Positions 36,827 to 45,524 of a DNA stretch of 64,000 bases are shown here, one piece after another; positions within the stretch are counted from its first letter, which is position 1, and the number at the start of each line of letters is the position of its first letter. Location: NCBI RefSeq assembly GCF_003339815.1, contig NZ_PPTT01000024.1, positions 1 to 64,000 of the forward strand, given 5' to 3'. The DNA comes from Eggerthella sinensis (GTDB taxonomy: Bacteria; Actinomycetota; Coriobacteriia; Coriobacteriales; Eggerthellaceae). The translations under genes and the position numbers were made by a program. The notes beneath the pieces were generated by a model. It was not told where the DNA came from. It was given only the letters and a program-made list of their open reading frames with translations, and made no database searches.

Positions 36827-37714
36827 CTATTCTTCAGCGTAATCCTTTATGCAGGTCGCGACATATTTCGAGAGATTTGGCGGGACGGCATTGCCGATTG
36901 CAAGTTCCACATCAGTCTTCGCTCCGGGAAACTCGAACGAGTCGGGGAACGTCTGCAAGTAGCCACGCTCACGCGTCGTGAGCGCCCTCACGCCATCGGA
37001 AATATCTGCCTTGTCAGCGTGGTGGTGTTTATAGCTCTCTGGAATCGGCCGATTGATGCCGCGAATCGTTGCCGATGGTTCATCGATAGAGAATACAGCG
37101 CGACGGTTATAGCTGCGGGGATGCATGTAATAATACTGCGTCCCAAGTTTATCGCCAAGATAGTCGCGAACGGTCATCTGCTTTTTCGAGAAGTTCGCAA
37201 CGATCGCATCGTCGAAGAAGCCATCCTTCTCTCCGAGTTTGCCGATCAGGAAAAAACGCCTGCGCTTCTGCGGCACACCACAACGGCTTGCATCAAGCAC
37301 ATGCGTGGTGATTCCATATCCGGCGTCACGAAGCCTCTGCTCCATCTTCGGCAACGTAGGGAAGCGCTCGATGTTGTAGACGTTCTCGAAAACGACCCAG
37401 GTCGGCTTGATAGCGATGACGAGCTCGGCGTACTTCACGGTAAGGTTCGCACGCTCACCGATCTGCCTCTTCCCAGCAATCGAGTAGTCTTGGCAAGGAG
37501 GCCCGCCCACAATGACATCGGGCTTCAGCTTGCGAACCGTCGGAGTGATGTCATCGATACTGAGGTCACGCTTGTATATGGGGTGGTCGAAGTTAGCCTC
37601 GTAAATCCTGATGGCAGAGTCCCAGTTGTCGAAGGCGGCAACGACGTCGAAGCCCGCCTGCTCGAACCCGTACGACATGCCACCGCATCCTGCAAAAAGG
37701 TCAACTACGCGCAT
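36827..37714 (-). CDS. DNA (cytosine-5) methyltransferase, first of a pair
   Basis: This is 295 residues. Motif I is VDLFAGCGGMSYGFEQAG, motif IV GGPPCQDYS with the catalytic Cys, motif VI FENV, motif VIII QKRRRFFLIG and motif X IGNAVPP. It is short for the class, with a small target-recognition region. The ATG at 37714 has AGGAGGGAG upstream and overlaps the end of the other methyltransferase gene by 14 bp. It protects one strand of the recognition site. Confidence 0.92.
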   Translation of the reverse strand: MRVVDLFAGCGGMSYGFEQAGFDVVAAFDNWDSAIRIYEANFDHPIYKRDLSIDDITPTVRKLKPDVIVGGPPCQDYSIAGKRQIGERANLTVKYAELVIAIKPTWVVFENVYNIERFPTLPKMEQRLRDAGYGITTHVLDASRCGVPQKRRRFFLIGKLGEKDGFFDDAIVANFSKKQMTVRDYLGDKLGTQYYYMHPRSYNRRAVFSIDEPSATIRGINRPIPESYKHHHADKADISDGVRALTTRERGYLQTFPDSFEFPGAKTDVELAIGNAVPPNLSKYVATCIKDYAEE

Positions 37715-38648
37715 CGCCGGCTCCCTCCTGCTTGCTGACAACGTAGCGCATAAGAGCGTTGCCAACGTATGAGGCAAGATTCACTGGAACGGCGTTGCCG
37801 ATCATAGTGTTCATGTCTGACTTGCCACCGAAGAACTCGAAATCCTCGGGAAAGGTTTGTATGAGGCTGCGCTCCTTAGGAGTAAGCCCCCTGACCTCGC
37901 TCACAGGTACGGGATCGCTGGGATGACCCTTGTATCCCTTCGGGATAGGTCGGTCCACGGCGCGAATGGTCATAGATGGCTCGTCTATGCTGAAGACCCC
38001 TCTACGCGTATAGTTCGTCGGTACGCGGAAGTAGTAGTCGATTCCGAGAGAATCCCCGAGGTGGTCGCGGATGGTCATGGGTTTATCGGCGAACCCTCGC
38101 TCAAGTTCTTCGTCGAGAAAACCATCATCGCCGCCAAGCTCGCCGACTACGAACATACGCTTGCGCGTCTGCGGGACACCGCAGTATGCGGCGTTGAGCA
38201 TCTTCTGCGTAAGCCCATAGCCTGCCTCTTTGAAGGCAACGATCACCTTACGAAACGATTCAGTGTTTCGAATCGTGGCAACGTTCTCCATGACGAAGTA
38301 GTGCGGCTTCACCGCTGCCACTACACGTGCGTAGCAGACGGAGAGAATCGCCCTCCCACGGGTCTCATCCTGGTAGCCGGCAGTTGAAAAGTCCTGGCAG
38401 GGCGGGCCTCCAATGACGATGTCCGGGTAGTAAGCTCTTATCTTTTCGACAGACTCATCGACCTTCGAAAGGTCCTGCTCCACAACAGGATGCGAAAAGT
38501 TCGCTTTATAGACATCAATCGCTGGCCTCCAGAACTCGAACGCTGCCGAAATATCATAGCCAGCGTTTTCGAAGCCTTTGGACATGCCTCCGCATCCCGC
38601 GAACAAGTCCACGGCTCGCAGCTTGACAGTCTTTCCAGCAATCGGCAT
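37701..38648 (-). CDS. DNA (cytosine-5) methyltransferase, second of the pair
   Basis: This is 315 residues and a clear relative of the next gene. Motif I is VDLFAGCGGMSKGFENAG, motif IV GGPPCQDFSTAG, then MENV, QTRKRMFVVG, a segment with LIQTFPEDFEF and MIGNAVPV. Two C5 methyltransferases are required when the target is asymmetric, as for LlaJI (GACGC). It is the first gene of the four-gene operon. TATACT at 38727-38722 is a possible -10. Confidence 0.92.
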   Translation of the reverse strand: MPIAGKTVKLRAVDLFAGCGGMSKGFENAGYDISAAFEFWRPAIDVYKANFSHPVVEQDLSKVDESVEKIRAYYPDIVIGGPPCQDFSTAGYQDETRGRAILSVCYARVVAAVKPHYFVMENVATIRNTESFRKVIVAFKEAGYGLTQKMLNAAYCGVPQTRKRMFVVGELGGDDGFLDEELERGFADKPMTIRDHLGDSLGIDYYFRVPTNYTRRGVFSIDEPSMTIRAVDRPIPKGYKGHPSDPVPVSEVRGLTPKERSLIQTFPEDFEFFGGKSDMNTMIGNAVPVNLASYVGNALMRYVVSKQEGAGDARS

Positions 38649-39074
38649 CCAATTATCCTTCTCAATACGGAGACGAGCGCATCTGCCAAGACACGCTCGG
38701 AAGAGGCAAATCCAGCTGAAAAGTATAACGGAAACCCTGCTGCCCTCATACCCCCAAAACGGTTAGCAGGAAAAAGACATTCTACCACGTACTGCGAGTG
38801 CTTCTGCCAGCCATAATATCCACTTATGAGAAGAACGACAAGCTCGCGTTACCAACAAGCGAGAAGAACGATGCACTCTTAGCTCATCCACGCAGAAGAT
38901 AAAAGCCCGCTATATAAATATGCGTTGAATTATCATCGAATATACAAGTCGCCATATTTATCTGTCTGCGAAGCGCGTGGCACAGCCACTACCGCACGCA
39001 AGCCCATCGAAGGTTGTCCGCGTCCGGCGTAGCGGGGTGTGCACCAAGTCCCCGCAGGCAAACCCCACTTCAAG
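38649..39074. other. AT-rich gap upstream of the restriction operon
   Basis: This holds the likely leftward promoter of the methyltransferase genes and several short frames without ribosome sites. I see no gene, repeat or integrase remnant. Confidence 0.4.
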
Positions 39075-39257
39075 TCATGGGCAGCAGCCTATGGTCATCA
39101 AAGTGTTCGCGACCACACTCCCTTCATTGGGAAGAGAGGTATAGGCATCAAGGGTATCTTCATAAAGGATCACGTCTAAGATGCCCCCATACGCCTCCGT
39201 CCTCTTTTGAAGGGGTTTGCGCTTTCTGCAAAAATCACAACCGTCTGATGCGTCCAT
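39075..39257 (-). CDS. small Cys-containing hypothetical protein
   Basis: This is 60 residues beginning MDASDGCDFCRKRKPLQ, with one CxxC pair followed by a basic stretch and an acidic second half. It resembles short proteins of unknown role in phages and integrative elements. An 11-base G tract ends 6 nt before the ATG and takes the place of the ribosome site. It is directly downstream of the broken metallophosphoesterase gene on the same strand. Confidence 0.4.
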   Translation of the reverse strand: MDASDGCDFCRKRKPLQKRTEAYGGILDVILYEDTLDAYTSLPNEGSVVANTLMTIGCCP

Positions 39258-39263
39258 GAAGAA

Positions 39264-39274
39264 CCCCCCCCCCC
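39264..39274 (-). repeat. 11-base poly-G tract at the ribosome site of the small gene
   Basis: Eleven C on the plus strand, G on the coding strand, placed where a Shine-Dalgarno sequence should be. Slippage would alter its distance to the ATG. Confidence 0.9.
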
Positions 39275-39284
39275 ATTCCATTTT

Positions 39285-40096
39285 TCAATTTCGAAGCCAG
39301 CTTGCAACCGCGTCTTCCCAAGGCTCCAACTCACAATCGTCCCCTCCACCCACGACGGAAACATTTTCGTCGTCAATGAGCAGCATGCTCCTGTCCCCGA
39401 GCGGTCGCATGCTGCTGTTCAGCGAGAACGTATCGCAGAACCATAGTCGTTCGTCTGCATCAAAAGCATCGAATCCTCCATCGCCCGATTCGCATGTGCT
39501 CAAAGGAGTATGTCCGACTATTTGGCCGATGCCGGGAAAGGGGTCTTCCCTTAGCTCCTCGCAATCGGTCCACAAAGGACTCGGCGTATCCCAACCTCCT
39601 CTGCCCGGACCGCATGCGGCCAGCACACGGTGATCTGGGAACTTTGATACATGTCGTTAAGCTGAACGTATGCGTCCGCAGCATCGCAAGGCTCGTCAAG
39701 GCAGCGCTCGGCCCAACCATCGGTTACGCCGGCATGGATAAACAAAAAACCCGTCGATCTCGACGGCAATAACGGGTTCAAGATCAATCAGAAAGGCACG
39801 CACCATGCCCATGAGGCCAGCATGGGGCCCGGTCCCTCTCCTCCAGGAAGATATTGGTAACCGTGGTTCCCCAGCAGCACGTCAACCCGCAAGCCCGGAG
39901 ACCGGCACTCGTCCACCCAATCGGCAAGGCAGTACAGGCCCCTCATGCACATGTCGTTGTCCGCGTGGCATTCGTCGCAGCAGTCGCCAAGCAGCACTAC
40001 GCAATCAACCTCGTACCGCTCTGCCAACACGACAATCCTCGGCAGGATGATCTCCTGCTTCAAGTGCATATCCCCAATGGCAAGCACCTTAAACAT
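39285..40096 (-). pseudogene. metallophosphoesterase, broken
   Basis: GGAGGGAG precedes the ATG at 40096. The first frame has GDMHL, the LLGDCCDE segment and LLGNHGY, the metal sites of the calcineurin-like phosphoesterases. A TGA at 39788-39790 interrupts it. The same frame then gives FLFIHAGVTDGW. Near 39640 the frame shifts, and the rest (GRGGWDTPSPLWTD, then IGQIVGHTPLS) continues in another frame to the stop at 39285. One nonsense and one frameshift make an intact enzyme unlikely. Confidence 0.75.
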
Positions 40097-40204
40097 GGCT
40101 CTCCCTCCGCACGCTTATTCACAGCCCGTGATACAGGGTGCTCGCATATCCGAAAAGGGAGAAGTACAAAAAACGTACAAAACAAGGCGCAGTCAAAGAT
40201 GAAA

Positions 40205-40233
40205 CAAAAAGGTCGGAAGCTTAGCTTCCGACC
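40205..40233 (-). terminator. terminator of the tRNA-fMet gene
   Basis: On the minus strand GGTCGGAAGC and GCTTCCGACC form a 10-bp stem followed by TTTTT. It lies 12 nt past the tRNA CCA end. Confidence 0.9.
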
Positions 40234-40245
40234 TGTTAGGTTCAA

Positions 40246-40322
40246 TGGTCGCGGGGGCAGGATTTGAACCTACGACCTCCGGGTTATGAGCCCGGCGAGC
40301 TACCAGACTGCTCCACCCCGCA
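40246..40322 (-). tRNA. initiator tRNA-Met (CAT)
   Basis: This folds as a complete 77-nt tRNA with CCA encoded. The anticodon loop is CTCATAA on a stem ending in three G-C pairs (GGG/CCC), the hallmark of initiator tRNA. The first acceptor pair is U1-G72, a non-Watson-Crick pair as expected for an initiator (C1-A72 in E. coli). Its 3' half is duplicated at 30501-30560. Confidence 0.9.
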
Positions 40323-40470
40323 CCGTTATGTTGCGCCTACCCTTCCTGCCCGAATAGCTTTCAAACAGGAAAAGCGGCAAGAAAGGATATTACTCTTCTC
40401 CTCCTTGATGAGCAAACATTATCTCGCTACTTCACAAAACGTTCATAAATTTCCGCTCATGGTTTCGCGC

Positions 40471-40476
40471 TATAAT
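40471..40476 (+). promoter_or_regulatory. -10 element of the second membrane LuxR gene
   Basis: This is a perfect TATAAT. Its position 38 nt before the GTG at 40509 makes the upstream ATG (40488) an unlikely start. Confidence 0.5.
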
Positions 40477-40508
40477 GGCATCTCGCCATGAGACGAAAGA
40501 GGGGGTTC

Positions 40509-41942
40509 GTGGAACGTAGCGTAGCGCATCCGTGGTGGCTGCTGGCCGCCGTCATGCTTGGTGACGGGGCGTTCGTCGTACTGCAAGTGCCGTCTCCTAG
40601 CTTTGGGGCGTTCGGTCTGACGCCCTTTCCCCTGCTCATCGCCGAGACGCTCACGTACCTCGTCGGCGGATACCTCGCGTACCGCTTCCGCGCGCACTCG
40701 TCGCGTGCGCTGTACTTCATCTGCGCTGCCGCGTGCGCGCTTGCCATGGTAGCTCTCGCCTCGGGCATGTTTCCCAACAGCCTCGTCATGCCGCTGCAAA
40801 CCGTCGTGTACATCGCCCTCGCGCTGCTCAACCTGTGCTGGGGCGTGTGCTTCGCCTCGTTCATTCCCGCCGTCTCCACCGTGCTCGTGGCGGGCGCCTA
40901 CCTGCTATGGAGCACGTTCTCGCTGCTCATCTCGCTGAGCACCGGCACCGATGCGGGAACCGCCATGCAGGCGGTGCTGCCCGTAGCGTCAGTGCTGCTG
41001 CTCGGGTGCTGCTTGGCGAAGCTCGACTTCAGCATGAACGCCGTCGAGGCGCCCCGCTCGGACGCACCCGCCCGCCTATCGTCGTTCACGAAGGTGTCGC
41101 TTGTGGGCAGCTTCGCGTTCTCGTTCCTGTTTGGCACGATGATGCAAATCGACGCGCTCATGGCGTCGGAGCAGTTCATCACCTCGCCCGAGGTGCAAAT
41201 TGGCATCATCGCCATCTCGCTCGCCGTGCTGCTGTACGCCATCAAAGCGAAACCCAGCTCGAGCGTCGTCGTCATGATCATCGTTCCCATCGTGCTGGCC
41301 ACCGTGCTCATGGGTCGCTCGCTTGTCACCGACCAATCGTTCTTCACGAGCGGCTTTCCTGCGGTGCTGTTCAACTTCTTCGGCCTGTTCGTGTGGGTGG
41401 TGTTCGCCTGGGAGGGGCATCGCAGCCCGCTCGGCGGCTTCGTCATCTACGCGCTGGGGCTGGGCACCATGCGCCTGGGGTTGCTGGGCGGTCGCGGGCT
41501 GGCCATGGCGCTGTCGAGCGCGGGGCCGCTCTCGCCCGCGGTCGCGAGCGCGCTGTCCACCGTGAGCCTGTGGATTCTGTTCATCGGCTGCTTGGCCATC
41601 GGGCTGTACGTGTTGAAGCAACAGCGCACCGAGCAGCTGCTTGCCAGCCCGAACACCGCCGCATCCGGAGCGGCCACCGAGCACCTCGAGGATGCAAGCG
41701 ACCTCTTCGCCGCCCGCTTGGCCGCCGTCGCCGAACCGGCCGGCCTCACATCGCGCGAGCAAGAGATCCTCGGATTGTACGCGCAGGGCCGCAGCGCCGT
41801 CTATATCGCCGAAAAGCTTGTGCTGTCGAACTACACGGTGAAGACGCACATCCGTCGCGCCTATGCGAAATTGGACGTACACTCCCGGCAAGACTTGCTC
41901 GATCTGCTGCAAGGCGCGCAAAGCGACGAAGAAAACGCCTGA
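40509..41942 (+). CDS. LuxR-type regulator with multi-helix membrane N-terminus
   Basis: This is 477 residues from the GTG at 40509, with GAGGGGG just upstream. About twelve helices span residues 10-390, and the C-terminal LuxR domain has GLTSREQEILGLYAQGRS, then LSNYTVKTHIRRAYAKL. It has the same architecture and setting as the protein at 15960-17453: a Tat flavoprotein gene follows on the same strand. It probably senses the substrate of that enzyme. Confidence 0.87.
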   Translation: MERSVAHPWWLLAAVMLGDGAFVVLQVPSPSFGAFGLTPFPLLIAETLTYLVGGYLAYRFRAHSSRALYFICAAACALAMVALASGMFPNSLVMPLQTVVYIALALLNLCWGVCFASFIPAVSTVLVAGAYLLWSTFSLLISLSTGTDAGTAMQAVLPVASVLLLGCCLAKLDFSMNAVEAPRSDAPARLSSFTKVSLVGSFAFSFLFGTMMQIDALMASEQFITSPEVQIGIIAISLAVLLYAIKAKPSSSVVVMIIVPIVLATVLMGRSLVTDQSFFTSGFPAVLFNFFGLFVWVVFAWEGHRSPLGGFVIYALGLGTMRLGLLGGRGLAMALSSAGPLSPAVASALSTVSLWILFIGCLAIGLYVLKQQRTEQLLASPNTAASGAATEHLEDASDLFAARLAAVAEPAGLTSREQEILGLYAQGRSAVYIAEKLVLSNYTVKTHIRRAYAKLDVHSRQDLLDLLQGAQSDEENA

Positions 41943-42121
41943 TCGCAGCCTCGTACCTCCTTTTGGTCGACCACGTCGCACCCCGGTTTTTCCCGAAAAT
42001 AGCTCCAATGGTGGTACACGCATGTTTCCGCAACCTGCCATGCTCCCCTCGACACTTGCACCGGCCGTCCGCGACGGGTGCACTACCAAGCGCATACGCG
42101 CATGCAATCGGGAGGATGCAT

Positions 42122-43681
42122 ATGAACACGCAGATGGGGAGAAGGAATTTTCTGAAGGGGCTCGCCGTTGGGTCCGTGGCGCTCGCGGGGGCGGGCCTGG
42201 CTGGCTGCGCGCCGAAGAACGCGGACGCCGCGTCCGCGCAACCGGGTTCGGGCACGGGGCTGCCTGCGTCGTGGGACGAAGAGTGCGAAGTGCTGGTTGT
42301 CGGCTCGGGCTACGCGGGACTTGCCGCGGCGTACGAAGCCAAGAACGCCGGTGCCGACACGAAGGTCATCGAGAAAATGGGCACGCCGGGCGGTAACTCC
42401 ATGATCGCCGACGGCGACTTCGCCGTATGCATGTCGTCCGCGCAGAAGGCCAAGGGCATCGAAGACTCCGTGGACAAGTACGTGGCCGATATGATGGCCG
42501 CCGGCTTGAACATGAACGACGAAGAGAAGTGCCGCACCATCGCCGAGAAGTCCAACGAGACATGGGAGTGGACGCGCGACGTGCTGGGGGTGGAGTGGGA
42601 CACCGACGAAGCGGGCAACGTCAACGTCATCCCCTACGGCGGCCACAACACCGTGCGCACGCTGCATCCCAAAATCGGCCACGGCTCGGCTATGGTGCAG
42701 CCGCTTCTGGACAAGCTGTCCGAGATGGGCGTGGAAGTTGAAACCGGCCGCATGCTGACGAAGCTCTTCCGCGACGATGCCGGCCGCGTGGTGGGCGTGC
42801 AGGTGAACAAGGGCGCGAAGAACAACGACCCCTCATCGGGCACCCCCTACACCATCAAGGCGTCGCGCGCCGTGGTGATGGCATCCGGCGGCTTCGGCAA
42901 CGACGTGGTGTGGCGCTCGAAGCACGACCCGCGCGTGGGCGAGGACGTGGACTGCACGAACCAGCCGGGCGCAACGTCCGAGGCTTTGGCCGCCGCGATG
43001 GCATCCGGCGCGCTGCCCGTGCATCTCGACTGGATTCAGCTGGGCCCGTGGTGCAGCCCCGACGAGGTGGGATACGGCAAGGGCCCCAGCTACATCGACG
43101 CGAACGTGGCGTACTGCCTCACCGTCGATCCGCAAACCGGCAAGCGCGTGGTGAACGAGCTGGCCGATCGCCGCGTGTACTCCGACGCCATCGTTGCCAA
43201 CGGCGTGCCGCTCATTCAGATTGTGGACGAGCAGAACATTCCTGCATGGAACTTCGAGGCGAACCTGCAGCCCGCCATGGACAACGGCATCACGTGGAAG
43301 ATGGACAGCGTCGAGGACATCGCCGCGAAGTTCGACATTCCGCTCGACGCGCTCAAGGCTGAAATCGACCGCTACAACGGGTTCGTCGAAGCGCGCAACG
43401 ACGAGGACTTCCACAAGATGATCCCCGAGGAGGCCAAGCCGGTGTCCGTGCCGCCGTACTACGTCACGCGCGTCTGGCCGAAGGTGCACCACACCATGGG
43501 TGGCCTCAAAACCGACACGAACGCGCAGGTGCTCGACGTGAGCCTGAATCCCATCCCCGGCCTGTACGCCGCGGGCGAAGTGACCGGCGGCGTACACGGC
43601 GCCTGCCGTCTGGGGTCGTGCGCTACGGCCGACTGCCTGATCAACGGCCGCGTTGCCGGTCAGCAAGCGGCGCAGGCGTAA
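42122..43681 (+). CDS. Tat-secreted FAD-dependent fumarate-reductase-like oxidoreductase
   Basis: This is 519 residues. A twin-arginine signal (GRRNFLKG) is followed by an LAGC lipobox-like end. The FAD motif is VGSGYAGLAAAYEAKNAGA, with GGNS after it, and HHTMGGL and HGACRLGSCATADC cover the active-site end. It is a paralogue of the protein at 17608-19206, with similar residues along the whole length. No haem-binding motif is present, so electrons must come from a separate donor. An ATG 6 nt earlier abuts the GGAGG and is less likely. Confidence 0.87.
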   Translation: MNTQMGRRNFLKGLAVGSVALAGAGLAGCAPKNADAASAQPGSGTGLPASWDEECEVLVVGSGYAGLAAAYEAKNAGADTKVIEKMGTPGGNSMIADGDFAVCMSSAQKAKGIEDSVDKYVADMMAAGLNMNDEEKCRTIAEKSNETWEWTRDVLGVEWDTDEAGNVNVIPYGGHNTVRTLHPKIGHGSAMVQPLLDKLSEMGVEVETGRMLTKLFRDDAGRVVGVQVNKGAKNNDPSSGTPYTIKASRAVVMASGGFGNDVVWRSKHDPRVGEDVDCTNQPGATSEALAAAMASGALPVHLDWIQLGPWCSPDEVGYGKGPSYIDANVAYCLTVDPQTGKRVVNELADRRVYSDAIVANGVPLIQIVDEQNIPAWNFEANLQPAMDNGITWKMDSVEDIAAKFDIPLDALKAEIDRYNGFVEARNDEDFHKMIPEEAKPVSVPPYYVTRVWPKVHHTMGGLKTDTNAQVLDVSLNPIPGLYAAGEVTGGVHGACRLGSCATADCLINGRVAGQQAAQA

Positions 43682-43689
43682 ACCGATTG

Positions 43690-43732
43690 CGGGGACGCGG
43701 TGCCGAACGGGCCGCGCCCCTGCCTTTTCTGC
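43690..43732 (+). terminator. terminator of the flavoprotein gene
   Basis: GCGGGG-CGCGG and CCGCG-CCCC pair imperfectly and are followed by TGCC and TTTT. Confidence 0.5.
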
Positions 43733-43745
43733 GCACCCCTCACCT

Positions 43746-44465
43746 CTACCCCACGGAGTCCAGAGCGAAGGAGCCGCTGGCCATGCGGGCGGTGATGCGG
43801 GCGGAGCCGTCGCCGTGGCGGTATGCGCCGCCGCTTTGCTCGAGCGGGAAACCGCTCGAGAACCTGCCCGACGCTTTCGTGATGCGCGCGGTGAACCCCG
43901 CCGTGGCAGGCAGCGCCACGTGCACGCCGCCGCTCGCGATGGTGGTATCGATGGTGCGCGGGCACAGGCCGTCGCACGCGATCCACGCCTTGCCCGACGC
44001 CGCATGCACGGCGACGCTGTCCTCGAAACGGCCCGAAGCCGACACCTGCCCGCTTGCCACATCGACGCTCAGCGCGTGCGCCGCCACCTGCTGAACGTCG
44101 ATCTTTCCCGAAGCCAATTTGAGCCGCAGCGTGCCGCATCCGACGCCACGCACACGGTACGAGCCCGATGCCCCATCGATGGTCACCCGCTCGAAGGCGC
44201 TCGCGTATGCGCGGGGGATGCGCACTTCGAGGTCCTTTCGCCACACCATCATGCATTCCAACCAGGAACCGTAATCGATCTCAAGCGTGCCGCCCACAAC
44301 GCGCCACCGCATCTGCTGCCCCTCGAACAAGGGGCGCGATGCCGTCTCGGTCAGCTCGATGGCGTCGCACGTCCCGTCGTCCACCACAACCACGTCAACC
44401 GCGCCCGATGCCCACTTGATTTCCAACCCGGTGATTCCCGCCGCCTGCACCCGCACATCTGCCAT
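43746..44465 (-). CDS. DUF4097-type beta-helix protein
   Basis: This is 239 residues with AAGGAG before the ATG at 44465. It is built of short repeats around ASG (WASGAVDV, GASGSYRV, LASGKIDV, VASGQVSA, AASGKAWI, IASGGVHV, KASGRFSS, MASGSFAL), which form a right-handed beta-helix-like adhesin fold, DUF4097. No signal peptide is seen. Function is unknown. A related protein often sits near stress regulators in Gram-positive bacteria. Confidence 0.75.
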   Translation of the reverse strand: MADVRVQAAGITGLEIKWASGAVDVVVVDDGTCDAIELTETASRPLFEGQQMRWRVVGGTLEIDYGSWLECMMVWRKDLEVRIPRAYASAFERVTIDGASGSYRVRGVGCGTLRLKLASGKIDVQQVAAHALSVDVASGQVSASGRFEDSVAVHAASGKAWIACDGLCPRTIDTTIASGGVHVALPATAGFTARITKASGRFSSGFPLEQSGGAYRHGDGSARITARMASGSFALDSVG

Positions 44466-44726
44466 GAAAGCTCCTTTGTCGTTTCTTTGCATCCCATAGT
44501 AGACGGGCGGGAGCCGGTTGCACCAGCATATCTGGTGGGCAAAAGCCGCAAGTATTGGTTGCGGCGGCCAAGCGACGCCCTCAAATCCCCAAGAACCGCG
44601 CTTTGATTAATGCGACGACGGCACCGATGCTCTACAATCGGAAGGCGAAACACGAAACGGGTCGCAAGGCCCCGCCCGGCACCGCCGGCACCATCCTAAC
44701 GAAGTCGCAGCGAAGGAGCATTCCCC

Positions 44727-45521
44727 ATGGCCGTCATCGATGCCCATGCCCATATCTATCCCGAGAAAATCGCGCCGAAAGCCGTCGACGCCGTCGGCGA
44801 TTTCTACCTGGTCGACATGTTCGGCGAAGGCACGGTGGAGCACCTGCTGTCCGCGCAGGAGCAGGCGCCCATCACGCACTTCATCGTGCACTCGGTGGCA
44901 ACCACGCCGGGCAGCGTGGAATCCATCAACAACTTCATCGCCGAGCAATGTCGGCTGCACCCCGAGTTCATCGGCTTCATGGCCATGCATCAAGATTATC
45001 CCGAGCCGGAAAAAGAGATCGAGCGTGCCATCGGCCTCGGCCTCAAGGGCATGAAGCTGCACCCGGACACGCAGCACGTGAACATGGACGATCCGCGGCT
45101 CATGAACATCTACGAGATCATCGAGGGGCGCCTGCCCATCGTCATCCACACGGGCGACTACCGCTACGATTACTCGCACCCGAATCGCCTCATGAACGTG
45201 CTCAAGGCGTTCCCGAACCTCGTGGTGGATGCCGCCCACTTCGGCTGCTGGTCGCGCTACGAAGTGGGCTACGATATTCTGCACAACGCCGAGAACCTGT
45301 TCGTGGACGCCTCAAGCTCCCAGTTCTTCCTGGGGCAGCGCCGCACGGTGGAGCTCGCGCGCATGTGGGGCACCGACCGCATCATGTTCGGGTCGGACTA
45401 CCCCATGTGGAGCCCCGCGGCCGAGTACGACCAGTTCGTCACGGCAGGCTTCACCGAGGACGAACTGGAGAACATGCTCTGGCACAACGCCGAACGCTTC
45501 GCCGGCGTGACGGTGAGCTAG
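44727..45521 (+). CDS. amidohydrolase-2 family metal hydrolase
   Basis: This is 264 residues with AAGGAG upstream. The TIM-barrel metal site is DAHAHIYP at the N-terminus, with later His in KLHPDTQ and VIHTGDY and the catalytic Asp in FGSDYPMWSP. It may be a hydrolase or decarboxylase of small organic acids. The substrate is unknown and no transporter is adjacent. It converges on the CBS-domain protein with 3 nt between stops. Confidence 0.82.
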   Translation: MAVIDAHAHIYPEKIAPKAVDAVGDFYLVDMFGEGTVEHLLSAQEQAPITHFIVHSVATTPGSVESINNFIAEQCRLHPEFIGFMAMHQDYPEPEKEIERAIGLGLKGMKLHPDTQHVNMDDPRLMNIYEIIEGRLPIVIHTGDYRYDYSHPNRLMNVLKAFPNLVVDAAHFGCWSRYEVGYDILHNAENLFVDASSSQFFLGQRRTVELARMWGTDRIMFGSDYPMWSPAAEYDQFVTAGFTEDELENMLWHNAERFAGVTVS

Positions 45522-45524
45522 CGG

